Assembly: GCA_027574665.1 (NCBI GenBank)
Contig: CM050649.1
Coordinates: forward strand, 68,954,585 to 69,018,584
Reading direction: 5' to 3'
From: Rhynochetos jubatus
Taxonomy: Eukaryota; Chordata; Aves; Eurypygiformes; Rhynochetidae
Length of the DNA stretch: 64,000 nt
The notes under the pieces were generated by a model. It worked only from the letters and a program-made list of their open reading frames with translations, did not search any database and was not told the DNA's origin. Both the position numbers and the translations under genes were made by a program. Shown here piece by piece: positions 12,110-24,328 of the stretch. The number at the start of each line of letters is the position of its first letter. Position 1 is the first letter of the stretch.

Positions 12110-15100
12110 TTGTTCTTATACTTTCAGAGATAATGTACATATAGTTTCGGACTGAAAACAGTCCCTTAGCAGTTACAACACTGATATTTTCAATCATAGA
12201 CTATAAGAAGCTGATGGAACTCCTACTTTTGTGGTAGTATAAAATAAACTTCTAAACTTATCCAGGGCAAGAAACATACCATGGATGCCCAGCATAGCTG
12301 CTGTTATGTGCGCCCAGCACTGGTATAATAGCAATTTGGCATAGATACACAGAACACAACCAGAATAATGCAATTTTACATGAAAATTACTTTTCTTCCA
12401 GGTAGTACCATTTATTTGATGAAAAAAATAAATAATGTTCACATTAATAGAGCACTTCACTCTTAAATTTAAAAAGACTAATAAATGTCTCATAGGTCAT
12501 ACTGTTTAAAACAAATCTTTCAAATCAGAATCATCTCTGGAGCCATCTGCAAAAGTGTTAAATTACATACCAAGCTACAAGGAATTTTAAAATATTGTCA
12601 CACTCTAAAATTAGGACAATTCAAGATATTTTATTAACGCATTTGTATCTGTTTACACAGAGACAACAACACTAAATATTCTAGCTGCTTTACAAAAGCC
12701 TTCTGCTGGCTTCCCTTCCCTTGGATGCTTGTGTGCTACCGTTCTCTCTTTGTCTCAGACAGCGAGTGACACATCCCGCCTCACACAGTCTGTCTTTCTC
12801 TCTTTCTGTCATCCTTGGGAACGGCGGGATTTTCCTTATCCTGTAAAATGGTGACTGAGGATTGCCTTGTGGGGATCAGAGGGGCATTTCCCTTGGGATT
12901 GCCAGGGAATGGTGCAGACCTGCCAAGCATTTGTTCCTCCTGTCATCCAGTCTGAAGGGCATAATCCCAAGGAAATCAGTGGGGAGTTTTAATATGGACT
13001 TTGAAGGCCAGATATGCCTAAGAATATAAAGGTGATTAAAAAACGATTCTACTGAAACCCTCTTGGCAATCTGGGGCTTTTCTTTGAACAAGAAACCAAA
13101 AATCAAAACGCCTTGCTTTAATTTTCGTAAATATCAGATGACAACCCTTAAACTTTTCTTATGGCCCAAAGCACATTTGACATACGACTGGAAATGGTTG
13201 TTTCCAACTTCAGGTGAACTTGTTACACTAAATCCTCCCAGTGGTGCCATTTGTATCCCAAGCGTTGTTCTGAAGTTGGCCCAATTCTTTCCTCATGTGG
13301 TTGCATCTCCAGTGAGATTTGATCCTGTGTACATAAACAGTGGTACAACAACTGTCTTTTAAATAAGTGGAATTCACAAGCTTTACAAAAAAGTTTGACT
13401 TTGTCAAACTTTTAAGAACCCTCTCATCTAGCATTCTGCTTTGATGAAGTTTTCTCTTTGGCACAATATGGCAATGTAAAAGGTCCCTATTTTGTGTTAC
13501 ATGGCAGAGGCAGACTCCACGGACTGTCCAGTGTCATCTCAAAGCATATATCCCACCTGCACTCTGCAGCAGCCCCACCAGCTTTCTTTGTGTGTCTCCC
13601 ACTTTCTTGGGCTCCTGGCACTTGGCACCCCTTTGCTCCAGGGCCCAAAAGCAGACACAGAATCCAGAGGATGCCCTGCCTTTCTCAACATGCTCTCAAC
13701 AGAGTGAAGAGCAAAAGGGTAGCTTATCATTCCTTAAAAACCCCTTCAGCATTCCAAAATCCCACAGTAGGTGTCATACCTGCTTGCTGGCATCAGCATC
13801 ACTTTTATACCTACCCCTGAAGATGCTGAAAAGGAACAGAGGAAAGAAAGATGCCTTAAAAAAGATGGGATACTTTGCTTTATTGGGGTATAATATAGCC
13901 CCACACAAGAGCCAAATAGCAAAGAAGAAAGAGTAGAGAAACAGAATGGGATTCATTACCTGGAAATCACACACACTGGTTTGGGAAAGGAGTCAAGGGG
14001 ACCAGCTCCCTTTCCCTCAGAAAAAAAATAAGGCAGCATCTCCATCCTCATAACCAACAAATAAATATGAAACCTTGAGAGCAATTACCTTAGTGCTGCT
14101 GTCTTCTTTACCTCTCAAGGTAGCCACCCATGGTCACTGAGCCAGTTAGAGAATCCCAACTTGTAAAAGTAAAAAAAAAAAAAACACCAAACCCAAATCT
14201 CACACTCCCCAGCTGCAGGCATTATAGAAAAATGCCTCAGGCCCCACACATGTGACTTCACAGCCAAACCTAGAGCCAGCCCTGAGGGGTCTGCTACAGA
14301 GAGCAAAGTAATGTGGCTGTGATTAGGGCGTGTGGAAATTAGAAGCCCTCTTGTTTTAAGAAGGTGGGTTATCCACCAAGCCTGCTCTACGATTCTTTCA
14401 GCTGTTAATGTGGTGAACAAAGGCTGTCTGTAGAAGATGCTGCATCTCTCTACCCAGCCTATGTCACTTAGAGCTTTTTATGCTAGACTGGTTTTAAAAA
14501 CTTCAATTTAAACCAACATGAAAGGTCCTTAAACAGTAAATAGCATATTATATCAAAAAACAAATAGATTAAAAAGTGAACATCCATAGCCAGTATATTT
14601 CTTTCCCAAAGAGTTTCACTTTCCACACTAACTAAAACTGTAAGACTGGCAGATCTGGGCCAGGGATTGGTAATGGGCCTTTTACCTTTTTTTTTTTTTC
14701 TTTCCCTCTCCAGTGATAAATAATCAGTTTTAGAGAATTGATAAAAAGAGACAAGAATGAAAAGTGAGTATGACACTTTTATGAGACGGATTTTTCATCT
14801 GTTTCTTAAATACAGCACCTTTATTTCAGATAGTATTAAAAAAAGAGACAGTAGAGCCACCCAATTTATGTTGTGCTGTGGTAGTGAATACATATGAATA
14901 TATGGAGTATAGCCTGAGAGAGCAAGAAAATTCACCAAAAATTTTCTAAGAAGTTGAAAACAAAGTTATGTTATCATTCAAAAGTCATTTATGTAAAAGA
15001 GAAAAATAAAAAACAGGCCACATGACTAGAGACAGCAGAGGATAAAAACACATTGTTTCCAGACAAACACCCATCAAAGCCTTATGACTGGAGATCCTGA

Positions 15101-15230
15101 AGTCAGAATATCTTCATATTTTAAATTTCTGTGAGCACTTTTAAGAAAGGCTGGAGTTCTGCTACATGACTTGCTACACACCTTCCACTACTGATTGATA
15201 ACAAGTAGCAGCATTAGCAGTATTTTTTCC
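12110..15230. other. Noncoding DNA, no gene recognised
   Basis: This is mostly AT-rich DNA with no domain-bearing frame. It includes a pyrimidine-rich patch around 12700-12850 and an A-rich tract followed by 'caccaaacccaaat' at about 14170-14200. Overlapping open frames near 13458-13936 occur in three frames and on both strands and lack any recognisable protein signature, so I treat them as chance. Confidence 0.5.
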
Positions 15231-15234
15231 CCCA

Positions 15235-15560
15235 TCGTTCCTCTGAAGCTAATGGAGTCGAGGATTTGTTACTTGATCTAATGGCAATAGCTTTCCAATA
15301 GACATGCACGGAATCATTGATTAGTTTGTCCTCTCCTTGTTTGCCTTGGAACACTGTTCAATTTACACCAATTAAAGAATGCTTGGTTTGTGTATTGAAG
15401 AATAATTAAGGGATGGAATTCCCTATAGGCTACTAAAAATGACATCTGACTGGAATGGTGATTACAGCATGAAGGCAGCATTAGGATTTAAATAGTTTGA
15501 CTGCTATATAAAATCATTACAGCATCTCACCATGAAAAAGAGCATTAGTTAATTTTGCCT
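15235..15560. promoter_or_regulatory. Candidate conserved regulatory block (AT-rich, homeodomain-like motifs)
   Basis: The block is simple-repeat-free and carries clustered TAAT/ATTA-type words (gattagttt, caattaaag, aataattaag, agttaatttt) mixed with non-AT words, a texture typical of vertebrate conserved noncoding elements. There is no coding potential. Conservation cannot be judged from one sequence, so this is an inference from composition only. Confidence 0.25.
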
Positions 15561-18500
15561 ATAACAAAATTAGTTGTATGTATTTGCCTGGTCACTTTAA
15601 GTAAATTTGACAAGCCTAATCTTAAAGCAAGTGTTCCAGGTTTGGTGGAAGGAGCAGAAAGAGCACCCTTTAAAGTAATCATCCTGATAGATATGTATAT
15701 AATCTTCAACCAAAATACAAATGTGCACACATTAATAGCAGAGCTTTGCCAGAGATCCTCAAATCAAATTTAAACTTTAAAAACACACTGGTTGCTGAAA
15801 CAAAGATCCAAAGGTAACTGGCATGTTAATTGTACAACAGTTGATGTTTCACAGTCTTTAAACACACAAGAAATCCTTGTTTGTCCGCCACTGTGGTTCT
15901 TCCACTTTTAACAGCCTTTCCAGCCCTGCATGGAACAAAGCATCATGGGAAGCAAACAGGCACGGTGGAAGGAGTCATCCTTCCAAGTAGGACTCCTCTA
16001 TGAAATAGCCTGAAGAGACAAGCTATTGGAGTAGCCTAGCACATCCATGCAAGACTTCCTTTAGACTTCTCTGGTGTACAAGGTGGAGGAGAGATTCATT
16101 CTTGAAAATACACTTAGGCAAAGAGGGCCTTTTATCCTCTATTTAACTTTCTCCTATGCATATTAAATTCTATTTCTCAGCCTTAGATTATAGTATCTAC
16201 AGTAATGATCTTTCCAAAACGTGACAGTAACATTACTGTAACATAAACTGCTCAGGGCCATTCCTGGAGCGAATTTACCTTCCCATAGCCTACTTACTTA
16301 AATATCGTGTTTGTTTTACTAAACTTAGATACTGTAGTGTATTTTATAAGGTCATCCACCTGCTTCTAGACCTCACATTGCAGCTACTATCCTTCCTACG
16401 AGAATTTATGCAGTTCCGCTTGAAGGTTGTCAACACTCTCTTTAATTCATTAAAGGCTTCTCTGTGAAGGAACATAAGACTTTTCCATTAAAGCCTCTAA
16501 GGGGAATGAGACTTATTAGCATGTCTACATTGTGCAATGCATGACTGTGTTAAAGATGCCCAAGCTCCCAAGCCCAAGTTCCAAATGAGGTGATACATCT
16601 GCACAGCACAATGTACCCTTATATGCGTGGCCCGGCACCCCTGGCCAATCTGCAACACCTCTTCGGAGATCAAATTAGTCTTTGACACTGTGCTGTTCTC
16701 ATGACCATGCCTGGTTCTACAGGTCACTTATGGATTATCTTCACCGCACCTTATTCCACTGCATGGATCTGCCCTAAAACTAGCTTTGGGACAGTACACT
16801 TCACCAGAGAGTACAACCGCTGACACGGGGTTTTGTTCCAACATTTAAAAAGTCTTCTGTTCTGACTTTTGTTTTCATGTTGCAAAAGTAGTTCTCGCTT
16901 CTGTACTAGACCGCCTGTTGGGATCTCCAGCTATAATCTGCCTGACTAGACCTTGGGCTTTCAGGAGTGAGACTAACGCTTCCTTTCAATGAATAATCTG
17001 CTTTTGCAGCAGGGCTGATATAAGGGTGTATTCTTCCCTCCACCCACGAGAAGAATGTCCATTAATTTCAATAGAAACTCTCCATGCAGAAAAGGGAGAA
17101 CTGTGCCCTGGGGAACATTCATGGAAGATTAATGGTGAGGAGAGAAAAGTGATACAGTACAGGCTGAACAAAATCAGAACCCACCACACAAATAAAACTG
17201 GACAAGGGTTCATTTTTTAAAAGTCAGTCAGAACGGCAGGAAGGCTTTGAAAAAAATCAGGGCTGTTTCAGTGCACTTTTGCATACATTGGCTTTCAGGA
17301 GACATGAATAGAAACCTAACAGTAACTCTTTTTTCATACCTCCTTTCACAGGTCTCACTGGCAAAGCAGGATTTAGCACTTAATTCCTGTACTTTTATGT
17401 GGCAAATTAGGAATTTGCACCTTAAAAGGAAATTGCTTTTCAAACTCCTATAAATTCTGGATTTTATTTTTTCAAATGGTGGAAAACATTCCCTACCTTC
17501 ATCCCAACACATAATAAATAGCACTCTCCATTACTTCTCCTCAGAAAGGTGTAGCAAAGTAGACCTGGCCAAAGAGAGGTGTTTATCATTCCTTCTGAGG
17601 AGAGGCTAAGGGTCTTGTGCGTGTCCTTAACCATTTCATCTCTTTGGCCCTTTTTAGTTTAAGCTCACACATTGCTCTTTTCATCAAAATCAAGTGCCTG
17701 TTGAGGAAAAAATTTAACTTGAGGCTTGGTCATTTGATGAAGCAGGGCCCACTGGCATTGAATAGCTCAAACCAAAACCAGGACATGAACAGGGTTGCCA
17801 TGTGTTTCATTTTTCAGTTTAACATTGGCTAAAAGTGAAATACCTTCGTCCTTTTTAACATCATTTTAGGTAACAACTGGTTGCTTTGTGACTGCACCGA
17901 GACAGGAGGAGGTTGGTGAAGCAGACTGCAGCAGCACAAGTGCATGCAGCACACGGTGGCTGGTGGCTGTCCAGGAAGAAGCAGCACCAAAGATGTGGCT
18001 GGTTCTGCTGACCCAAACATGAGGTCCCTTCTCTGGGAGGCTGGAGCGTGAGGTGGTGCCCACCAGAGTGGGACAAAGGACATGATCAGAGCACTTCTAA
18101 AGTGCTTTGCTTCATGAAGACTGAAAGGCAAGGAAGTGTGACCCAGTGAAGAAGCGTACTCTCACAACATAGCACTACGCTGGCAGCCGTGGCTGTCAGC
18201 AAAACACCTCCCATTCTGACTGTCGACACCCAAGTGACGATAAGATTACAAAAAGGATAGTAGACATCCTAACTTGATTTATTTTTGAGTCATTTTTGGC
18301 CCAGTTTTCTTCCTCTCCCCACTTCCTATAACAATAAAAGGCCAGAAGCAGGTGTCGGGATGGCACTGGTTTTTCTCATTTAATCTGTGAGGCACGGTAA
18401 AAAACAATCAATGATCATGGAGCATGCTCTGGATTTGTCTAAGCGTAAGTGACTCAAATAGTAACATGTGAATTTAGTAAAGTTAGAGTCTGTGGAGTGG

Positions 18501-21500
18501 AGATAAATTACAGCAGCAATTGAAGTTGAATGTGATATAGAAATCCAACCAACAGAAGACTGTCTGGAAACAATTATTCAGAAAGCTGCTGACCCTCTAT
18601 TTCTTTAAAGAGTTAAACATTTGGATTGGTTAACTGGCAGCCGCAATAATAGGCATATGCTCTAATCTTTGATCCGTAGCTGAATTTGCAACTCTTTGTA
18701 TGAGAAGCAGATCACATAGATTTGCATATTTTTAAGGATCTATAGGGAGAAAAAGAAGAACAAAAACTGTTCTTCCAAGATGCCACTTTGAGATCACACA
18801 GAGTGTCATAGGTGCCCCCAAGTACACTAATGTTCAGAGCCAGTTGCAAGACTCACAGGTTTTATAAATGGCCCTAAACCGTGACATTTACATCTGAAGT
18901 TTAATCAAAATTCCTCCTAGAACAGAGAATTGCAAGCCAAGGTTGCATTGTAGCTCTTCACAGAGGTATGTACGCCTGTCATTAAGATCTCATTTCCACA
19001 TCCAAATCTGTGTCAGAAGTTTCATAAAATCTGAAAGCGTCCAGAGGTAATAGATAAATTAGAACATGTTTTGTGACCAAGTGAGACATTGTTGTCCAGA
19101 CTCAAATGCATGAGCAAGTAACAGATTTCTGCCAAGGTCTTCACACCATCTTAGCTTTGGCAAATTTTTCCAGTGTTGATGAAAATTCTGCAGGCACAAG
19201 GCAACCATGAATCACCCCATACGTAGAACAGATGCTAACCAAACGTAATTTTGTTTGTGTTCAAGGTTCATTTCTTGCACATCTCTGTTTACAACACCAA
19301 TTGAAAGAGGTTTACTAATCGCTCATTTTGCATCAACAATCATGTCTACGCCACAGGAGATTTCCTCCACTTGGGAGTATTCCCCCAGAAAGTAGCTCCT
19401 TCTGACAGAAGTGAGCAGTATACTGAGTACTGGGAAGTGAAGAGGTAATCATCCCTGCAATTGTTCTCAATTGTGGGACATTTCAACGTAGTCTTTGTTT
19501 GAGAGGAATCCTGCCACTTTACAATAAGCTTTCTCTTCTGGTTCACCTAAATAACACTGATATCCACAAGGAAGCTGATGATAATGGTTATTTGTTATTT
19601 GCCTATGGATACTTTCTATACATCCCAAACAAAAACATTCATTACTGCATGGGACTATGCAGATATGTGCAAGGAAGGCAATGCAAAGAAAGCACTCTAA
19701 AAAAATTGTTGTGTCTAGCTTTCTTGTAGCTCCATGCTGTAAGCCATGTGCGGGCATGGAGGAATGGTAGAGAAGGTAGACTAGAAGCCTGATTGTCACA
19801 GGAGGCAGTGCTTCCAGCCACTTGTCCTGTGGGCAGGCAAGACTTTGTAAAGTTCTGGCAAAAATCCCATGAAGAGGAGAGGAAGGTGGTGCACAGTCCT
19901 GGATAAAGTGTGGAATGAAGGTGAGGTGATGCAACCGTATTCAGAAAGCTTCTTTTGAGAGTGATCAGACTATTGACAGATGAACCAGAACCTGAGCCAG
20001 CAACAAAGAGTTCAGTGTCTTAAAGAGGAGAGAGGGAATAGAGGAAGAGAGTAGTGTACAACTTGTAATCAGAAAAAACAATTGGTGATGCAGTTTTTGA
20101 GAAGGGACCAGCCTGAGTTCTGACAGTGCACACATTCCACAGGTTAAGCAGACTCCAAAAGTAACCCAGAAGCCAAGGCTAAGCTTTGCTACTTCTTGCA
20201 GCTTCCCAACAGCTTTAGCTGTAAGAGGTGCTCTTCTGTCACCATGTAACTGGCTTTTCACTGATGAAAATAAAAGGCCAAAACTTGCCTTGCATCATTG
20301 TTATGATTGTTGTCTTCCTTTTACAAACATGAACAGATACTTTTATTTCTGTGCTTTGTATACCTTTGCATTTCCCTTCCTAAAGGCCCCTAAAAGATTT
20401 CTGTTCTCTTAGAAACTTACTTTTTAGGGGGCTGTGTAGCCTGTTCTGTGAGAAGGCAGGCTGCAAAAATACAAAAATAGAAATTGCTTTAAGTGCTGTA
20501 TAGTATGATTCCAATTACTTCACTTAGTCATTGCTAACCATATTTTATAAATATCCACACGTTATATTTGTTCTGGCCATTGAGATATTTTCAAACTGGT
20601 TTGAAAATGTATTGTGATATATTGTGTCAATGTAATACTATAACTGCACAAAATTTGTTATTCAGTTAGAAGAAACTTCTTAAAAGCTGCCTCTCTACAG
20701 TTTATTCTTTGTATCTTAACTTTGCACTATACTACAGGGCGGTTTGCTGAGATTTTGCTCATGCACTGTTAAGTGGGATCCTAGCATATCACTGCATTCA
20801 GTCAAAATATTGAAAAATAAAATAAGAACACCTATAGGTGATGAAAATGAGACCCAGAAAGTAGCATTTCTCTTTACAACATGTAAAGCTGAAAATATGA
20901 AAATCATTTCAGTGAAAACAGATTAGAAGTGGGATGTTTGTGAAGCAACGTCATTATTGTAGAATACAGTAAAAGAAAATATATATATATCAAATCAGAA
21001 TAACATTAAATTAACTTAAGTTTAAAAAGGCAATGAACCAAGACATTGACAATGGGATAATGTCACCTTAGTGGTTTGCTCTAAGGCAATTGCTTATGCT
21101 CCTTCTGTAGTCAAGAGAGATTCCACTAGTACAGAGACCTATTTTACTATGGCCATCTGAGATACCATCCTAAAAAGGTCACAAGAAACAGAGTGACATC
21201 TGGAGAGAACACAGAAAGAAAAGGTTCATCTGAGACTAGATAGCTAAATCTCAGACAGCTACAGCAAGGTGTGATGAATCCTGACCTGTATGTGAATTCC
21301 CAAACTTTAGAAAATTAAGGATCTGGCTAATTTCTAAGACTTTTCATTTATCTAAACAGATGTGCTAGGGATGAGCATGCTTCTTTGTATCTTGATACAG
21401 ATTTAATAGACTGGACTTTGACTGAAAGATCTGGAATTGTGGATTTTGAGACATATTTAGCATCAACATCATAGAAATATTAGGAAGTTCAGGGTCTTTT

Positions 21501-22810
21501 ATCTACTCCCAAAAACCAATGAGAAAGTAGAGCTGTTTGGTGCCAGATTTTTCTTCTTCACTTGAATTAAGAAAGTTAGTGAGATAAGGATACCCACCAC
21601 CCCCTCTGAAAGCTAGGACAACCTCAGCAACTGCAGAAATAGTTTTTCCATTGATGGACGAAGCCATCTGTGCTGGGTTCAGATACAGTTTCCAAAATAG
21701 TGCCTTAGGCAATTATGGTTAATACAGTTAATGTCGATCTCATATGCACCCCATATCAAAGGAATGTTTGTCTGTGTCTCAAACCAGGTATATTTATCTT
21801 TAGTGACTGTAATACTAATTAAGCTAATATCTGGGGTCTGATTCTATAAACAGACCAAATAATGGTCATCAAAGTTCATTGAAATACTTCAATGTTCAAT
21901 AGTTCAATTTCAAATACATTGAAATATGTAATACATTTATGTCACAAAGCTGCAAACACGTGTTTTCATAAAACTGACCTTCTTTCAAAACATCTGGACC
22001 GAAGGCCAGCCTACACCAGCCAGAGAATAAAACAGGACACGGGCAATATTTGCCCCATTTCTGATGTCCTAGTTCTGTCCTTCACAATCATTAAAGGCTG
22101 TATTGGCCGCATGGCAGTTTCTGTCTTTCTTAAAACAGAAAAGGAGTGGGACGAAACAAAAATAAAGATATACAGAAGGAAGGGGAGGGGCAGCAAAGAA
22201 AACATTGCTGCAGCCCTCTGGCTTCCCTTTCCCAAAGGGAAAAGACTAAAGGGCTGCTCACCTGGCTGAGGGCCAGGGAGTGGGGAAGTGGGTCCCACTC
22301 CTCCTGGGTTGTGGTGCTGAGAACTCAGCCTGCCTCTCTGCCCTGGCATGCTGGGGGGGGTGTCGCTTGCTGAAGCACTAGAGGAGGGGGATGCTGTAAG
22401 ACCAGCATCTTCACATCTTCCTAGGGACAGTGCCAGTTTGCATCAGCGAGGGTTTAACCCTCCTGTGACCGATGTAGTGCAGAGGAGTGGTATAGCGCTT
22501 GATAAACCAGCCAAATAAGATGGAATGAGGGCAGCTGCTGTAATGCACAGCAATACCTGTCAGCAGAGCAGCCAGAGGATACCAGCTGAGAGTCAAGCCT
22601 CACCTGTTGGTGAATATAAATCTTAGGCTGGGTTATGCACCGAAATGCCCCAGAGATCCCCGTAAATCCGTATAAAGTGGGTCAGGAGAAGAGTGCAACA
22701 AGCTAGCAGAGGAGTTAAATGAATCTCTTGCATCATGTCTGCTGCTGAGAGTTGAGTAGAAATTCCTGTGCCAAAGGCACTTTGCAAAGAAAATCAGAGT
22801 GTGGCCTTTA
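15561..22810. other. Noncoding DNA, no gene confirmed
   Basis: No gene is recognised. A weak copy of the sauropsid 'ccattgatttcaatgg' repeat may lie at 17055-17115 (tccattaatttcaatagaaa). The longest frame is a 155-codon minus-strand ORF at 19467-19934. It is rich in cysteine and hydrophobic residues, with no domain I know, and is discussed as a finding. A (TA)n stretch lies near 20980, a short G-run near 22350, and one GC-richer portion at about 22190-22380. Confidence 0.5.
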
Positions 22811-22814
22811 TACA

Positions 22815-23085
22815 GATTGAAGTCTCTAAGGAGGAAGTTGTAGAGTAACTTGAGAAACTCAAGTGTAGTAAATCACCACAACCGGATGGTGTTCATCTGG
22901 GAGTTCTGAGGGGAAATAAAGTGAGAAAAAGCCAAGATACTGACAAGGGGATGCCTTCTTCCCTTGAAAAATGCAGCAGCACAAGAAGGCTGGGAAGCCC
23001 TATTATGTTGACTGTCTTCAAAAGGGGATGAGGAAAATCCTGGGAATTGCAGAGCTTTGAAGTTTATCACAGTTTTAGGGAGCCC
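22815..23085 (+). mobile_element. CR1-type LINE reverse-transcriptase fossil
   Basis: Translating from 22852 gives EKLKCSKSPQPDGVHLGVL, which fits the CR1/L2-clade reverse-transcriptase core 'L..LK..KSPGPDGIHPRVL'. Further on, 'gttgactgtcttcaaaagggg' and 'tcctgggaattgcagagcttt' correspond to the later RT section 'VTPIFKKG...DPGNYRPVSLT', although a TGA stop interrupts this part and the DNA between the two motifs is shorter and scrambled relative to the family. The copy is inactive. Boundaries are approximate; I cannot follow the element beyond about 23085. Confidence 0.75.
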
Positions 23086-24245
23086 AAGAAACCGGTTCTG
23101 AACAGCAGTTCAAGAGAGAGTTTATTGGACAGGAACATCCCATGAGGGTGTTCTTCACACTCTCAAACCACTGAGGCTGTTACAAAGGGGAAAAGTACCT
23201 CCCTGTATGATTGGAGTACATGGAACAGCCTTCAGAGAGAAAGTGGGATAACAAGGACTTCTCAGAGGAAGGTGACCAAGTGATCCAAATGTTTGAAAGA
23301 TTTTGCAGAGGTCCCTTAGAATCAATTGTCATAGAAGATGTTAAGGAATAAAACTGAGAAAAACATCTTGAAAATATTTTCCTGGAAGGAACTACAAATC
23401 AGTCCAGAGAAAGTGAATATGGGAAGCATTTCTCTTCCTAGCGAGGGGAAAGGTGAACACCCAGTAGCTGGTATTAGGACTAGTGTCATAACAAATAAAT
23501 GAGTCTGAATCTCAGATCCTAATGCATTCAAATTAGCGTATCCAGAATCCACCCCGGATCTGGATCTAAGTCACACATGTGGTTCCTAGTTTAAAAGAGG
23601 ACAAATCAGTTCCTGGATTCAAACTCCTTGAGCTCTGAGGTTTGAATGCTCCATATCCTGGCTATAGCTCCAGCCTATATGATTGTTATGTACGAAATAT
23701 GGGGGACGGGAGGAGCGCATGTGTACACATAGCATGCAAAGGAAGCAATTAAATGTAAACTCAAAACAATTTAAAAAGCGATTTATGTCAGAAAGTGCTC
23801 TGATGCAGAGATTGCATCACGTACATATTTGCTCTTGCCATTAACTTGCTGCAGCTAGCTGAAAGGGCAGAAGATTACGAGTAATAGGGCAGTGGGAATT
23901 TTGCTGGGTTTGGTGAGCCCGCTTACAATCAAACATTTTAAATTATTGGGATTTACATGGCTTTATACCCTTTCAGTTTCTCTCCTGGTTCTTTTTTTTT
24001 TTTCTTCTGCTCCTTCAGGCCCAGTGCAGTGAAGGTAAACCTACTTCAGTTTTAATTCACGCTGTCTCTTTTGAATTCATTAGATTTTGAGAGCTTTCAA
24101 AGGAAGTCAGAGGTAGGAATTAGACAAAATATAGAAAGTGGGACATATCTGACTGGCTTGTATGCTTTCAGTGTCTAAAAAGAAAGCTTTTTTTTAAAAG
24201 CAAACCGTAGGAGGGCTTGTAAAAATAGATATTTACATTTACATA
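23086..24245. other. Noncoding DNA, possibly more decayed repeat
   Basis: The stretch 23090-23560 is directly downstream of the CR1 reverse-transcriptase fossil and could be its continuation, but I could not match it to later CR1 motifs. The rest is AT-rich unique-looking DNA with a T-tract near 23992-24003. No gene is recognised. Confidence 0.4.
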
Positions 24246-24247
24246 CT

Positions 24248-24328
24248 GGGACAGATCCTCAGCTGCCATGGAGCAGTATTGCTCCATCTTCTTGAACAGA
24301 GCTAACCCTAACCACCACAGCTGAGAAC
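24248..24328. repeat. Fold-back repeat with nested perfect arms
   Basis: The outer arms CTCAGCTG (24258-24265) and CAGCTGAG (24318-24325) are perfect inverted repeats. Nested inside is a perfect hairpin, ATGGAGCA (24268-24275) with loop GTAT and TGCTCCAT (24280-24287). The outer words 'acagatcctcagctg' match the arms of the sauropsid palindromic repeat 'gccagatcctcagctg...cagctgaggatctggc'. This is a second copy of the fold-back class seen at 5.2 kb, 35.3 kb and 54.5 kb. There is no coding content. Confidence 0.6.

Noticed and set aside
13458-13936. Cluster of overlapping frames of 60-120 codons
   Set aside because: They occur in all three forward frames and on the reverse strand, share no conserved motif and have no splice or promoter context.
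24300-24320. Telomere-like 'ctaaccctaacc' word
   Set aside because: Only two units; it is part of the fold-back repeat, not an interstitial telomere array.
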